Made by a program: the position numbers and the translations under genes. The notes under the pieces are model-generated. The model saw only the letters and a list, made by a program, of their open reading frames with translations, was not told where the DNA came from and did no database searches. Below, piece after piece: positions 62,500-64,000 of a stretch of 64,000 nucleotides of DNA; the first letter of the stretch is position 1, and each line of letters begins with the position of its first letter. Source of the DNA: Hyposmocoma kahamanoa (taxonomy: Eukaryota; Arthropoda; Insecta; Lepidoptera; Cosmopterigidae); NCBI RefSeq assembly GCF_003589595.1, contig NW_020653750.1, forward strand, positions 8,225,928-8,289,927, written 5' to 3'.

Positions 62500-63225
62500 C
62501 TACGCGCGCGCCGATGACGCAGTCCGCAGTGGGGAACTCGGGAGGCTGATACGTTGCGTCAGCGCGTCCTGGAACTCTTCTTCGCTACTGCTGTCCGTAG
62601 GATTGTTGTCGGGAACAGACCAGCACACAGAGCTCACCACGTCGTTACCACTAACATCTGCAGCTGCATACCGAGCGGCATGAAGACACGGCTTCCAGGT
62701 CGGTGGTAAGCTCCAGCCTCCGTCTCTATTAAAATTTGGTCGCCTACTTATTTCAATAGCCTCTCGGAATTTGCGGGGCACAATATACTTCTCCCGGGCT
62801 TAGCTTTATCAAACCTAATGTAGTGACCAGCACCGGAGCTCAAAAGAAAGTGATCTGCTACCGCATCCATTGACATCTTGATTCTTCATGGATCGGATAT
62901 GCTCAGCTAGCCTAGTAGCCACGTTCCGTCTCGTTTCGCCGACGTAACACTTGCCGCAGTCACAGGGACGGGGATATAGACACGGGACCCCCAGGGGGTC
63001 TCTTTTCTTTGGAGAGCGAAGCAATTGTCGCAGCTGTGTGAGAGGACGGAATATTATCTTGATGCTGTACCTGCGGCGTAATAAGTTTCCAATCACATCC
63101 GTCACCCCCCTGACATAATGTAAGTACGCTACCGCTCTCTCTACCGATGCCGGTCGAGGCCTCGTTGATTCATTTGACACACGCCAACTCTGTTTCCAAT
63201 TTAACCGTTTAACTAACCAACACAT
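62500..63225 (-). pseudogene. PLE family 2 linker and GIY-YIG endonuclease
   Basis: 'RGVTDVIGNLLRRRYSIKII' is the linker helix. 'GVPCLYPRPCDCGKCYVGET' holds the GIY-like start (Y-x-I/Y-P) and YVG in place of YIG, then 'RRNVATRLAEHIRSMKN' with the catalytic Arg. After a shift at about 62800 the C-terminus 'RKFREAIEISRRPNFNRDGG' carries the conserved Glu. The CDCGKCYVG Cys pair is typical of PLE GIY-YIG domains. Confidence 0.88.
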
Positions 63226-63345
63226 CCTTCACATGATTTAGCTCAGCATCTATGTAATCCGAGTCGCAAAGTTTCAGAGCTCTATTAATGAGCGTCTGCG
63301 GAACTGAGGCTAAATGTGCCGGGTGGTGAATCTGCTCTCAGGTAT

Positions 63346-63897
63346 CTATCCGTGTGCGTTGGTTTCCGATACACCGCATGAGACACGACCGTTATATTCA
63401 CGTCTCACCAACACATCCAAGAAAGGAAGAACCCCGTTCTGCTCACATTCCACAGTGAAGGTGATCTTCGGGTGACCGCTGTTTAAGTGTGCTAATAGCG
63501 ACTCTACTCCCTCTTTAGGCATAAAGGCAAATACGTCATCTACATAGCGCCACCAGTATCTCGGTTCGAATGGAATGTTCACCAGCGCAGTATACTCAAA
63601 CCATTCCATAAATATGTTAGCCACCACCGGAGCTATCGGTGATCCCATTGCTGCGCCGCCGATTTGTAAAAAGTAATCACCCCTCCACATAAAATAGCCC
63701 CTCGTCAAAGTGTACTGTATCAACTTCATATAACCGACAGGTAAATTAATACACTCTACTAAATCAGAAATAATCATAAGTACGTCCTCTATCGGTATAT
63801 TTGTAAACAATGATACAACATCAAAACTCACCAATATCTCGTTGTCACTAACACGTACTCCTTCCAACAACTGTAGAAAATGTGTAGAATCTCTCAC
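63346..63897 (-). pseudogene. PLE family 2 reverse transcriptase
   Basis: A 183-aa open frame with all main RT motifs: 'ILVSFDVVSLFTNIPIEDVL' (first Asp), 'GGAA MGSPIAPVVANIFMEWFE' region, 'YWWRYVDDVFAFMP' (catalytic YVDD intact), 'HPKITFTVECEQNGVLPFLD' and 'VLVRREYNGRVSCGVSETNA'. It breaks at 63345 by a frameshift, after which 'YRKPTHTDRYL' continues in another frame. The upstream part lies beyond 63900 to the window end. The best preserved RT in the window. Confidence 0.9.
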
Positions 63898-64000
63898 ATA
63901 ACTTGATGTTTTACCCGTGAAAGGAAGTAGTACGTCCGTCAGGAAACGAGCAGTCTTTTAAGTTGGCGAATCTATTTGACTCACTATAGGACGAAGGGGC

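Larger units (their letters stand above)
62345..64000 (-). mobile_element. Penelope-like element (PLE family 2), runs off right edge
   Basis: Minus order from the window edge: RT, linker, GIY-YIG endonuclease, C-terminal tail, then a terminal region with a hammerhead-like motif. Different family from 45420-47290 (low identity, GC-richer). Frameshifts at about 63345, 63225 and 62800. Confidence 0.9.

Overview
This window looks like eukaryotic, AT-rich, repeat-dominated nuclear DNA from an insect, most probably a moth or butterfly (Lepidoptera). No bacterial operon, Shine-Dalgarno site or CRISPR array is visible. The lepidopteran call is an inference from the mix of elements: R1-clade, RTE, CR1-like and REL-endonuclease non-LTR retrotransposons, Penelope-like elements (PLEs), a D34D mariner, several tRNA-derived SINEs, and an RTE 3' end carrying the 'CCCACTGCTGG..TAGGCCTCC' motif that I remember from lepidopteran genomes. 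No host protein-coding gene could be established; two weak candidate exons are flagged (6558-6860 and about 12905-12985, both minus strand).

Layout. 1-5 kb: a CR1-like LINE on the minus strand (ORF1 with coiled coil and SGNH hydrolase; ORF2 with endonuclease and RT) runs off the left edge. It is interrupted by a tRNA-derived SINE and a solo-LTR-like insert, and it abuts a DIRS-type retrotransposon relic. 5.4-6.45 kb: a minisatellite of roughly 110-bp units, split by a PLE-terminus-like segment. 7-13.7 kb: PLE, LINE and LTR scraps and a rearranged mariner. 13.8-17.4 kb: a foldback, an internally deleted PIF/Harbinger element with a MADF-domain fragment, and an unclassified TIR element. 17.6-24 kb: SINE and LINE scraps and a PLE terminal repeat with a hammerhead-ribozyme-like core. 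24.6-25.9 kb: a full-length but dead mariner. 28.9-30.2 kb: R1 and RTE 3' ends. 31.8-33.3 kb: a LINE 3' half. 34.65-35.04 kb: a P-superfamily miniature element carrying a THAP exon. 35.9-36.5 kb: a SINE split by a hAT miniature element. 39.1-40.0 kb: a compound array of tRNA-derived SINEs. 40.6-43.2 kb: an RNase H-bearing LINE on the plus strand. 45.4-47.3 kb: a PLE with GIY-YIG endonuclease. 48.6-51.4 kb: more SINEs, including an inverted dimer. 55-56 kb: a REL-endonuclease LINE. 58.9-62.1 kb: two R1-clade LINEs in divergent orientation. 62.3-64 kb: a second PLE that runs off the right edge and keeps a canonical hammerhead-like core.

Names used below. SINE-1: tRNA-like head with GTGGCCGAACGG, 7 copies. 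SINE-2: tRNA-like body with TGGCTTAGTTGG. SINE-3: tRNA-like body with TAGCTCAGTTGG. RepB: an unclassified A-tailed repeat of about 290 bp, about 15 copies. Almost every reading frame here is a decayed transposon frame; the plus and minus frames over SINE and RepB copies are not genes.

Most noteworthy are three to four hammerhead-like motifs at PLE termini, two of which share a core in which the C3-G8 pair appears swapped. Next are the P-like THAP miniature element with perfect TIRs and an 8-bp target duplication, the Harbinger derivative, the compound SINE arrays flanked by 12-bp direct repeats, and a RepB subfamily carrying a foreign module.
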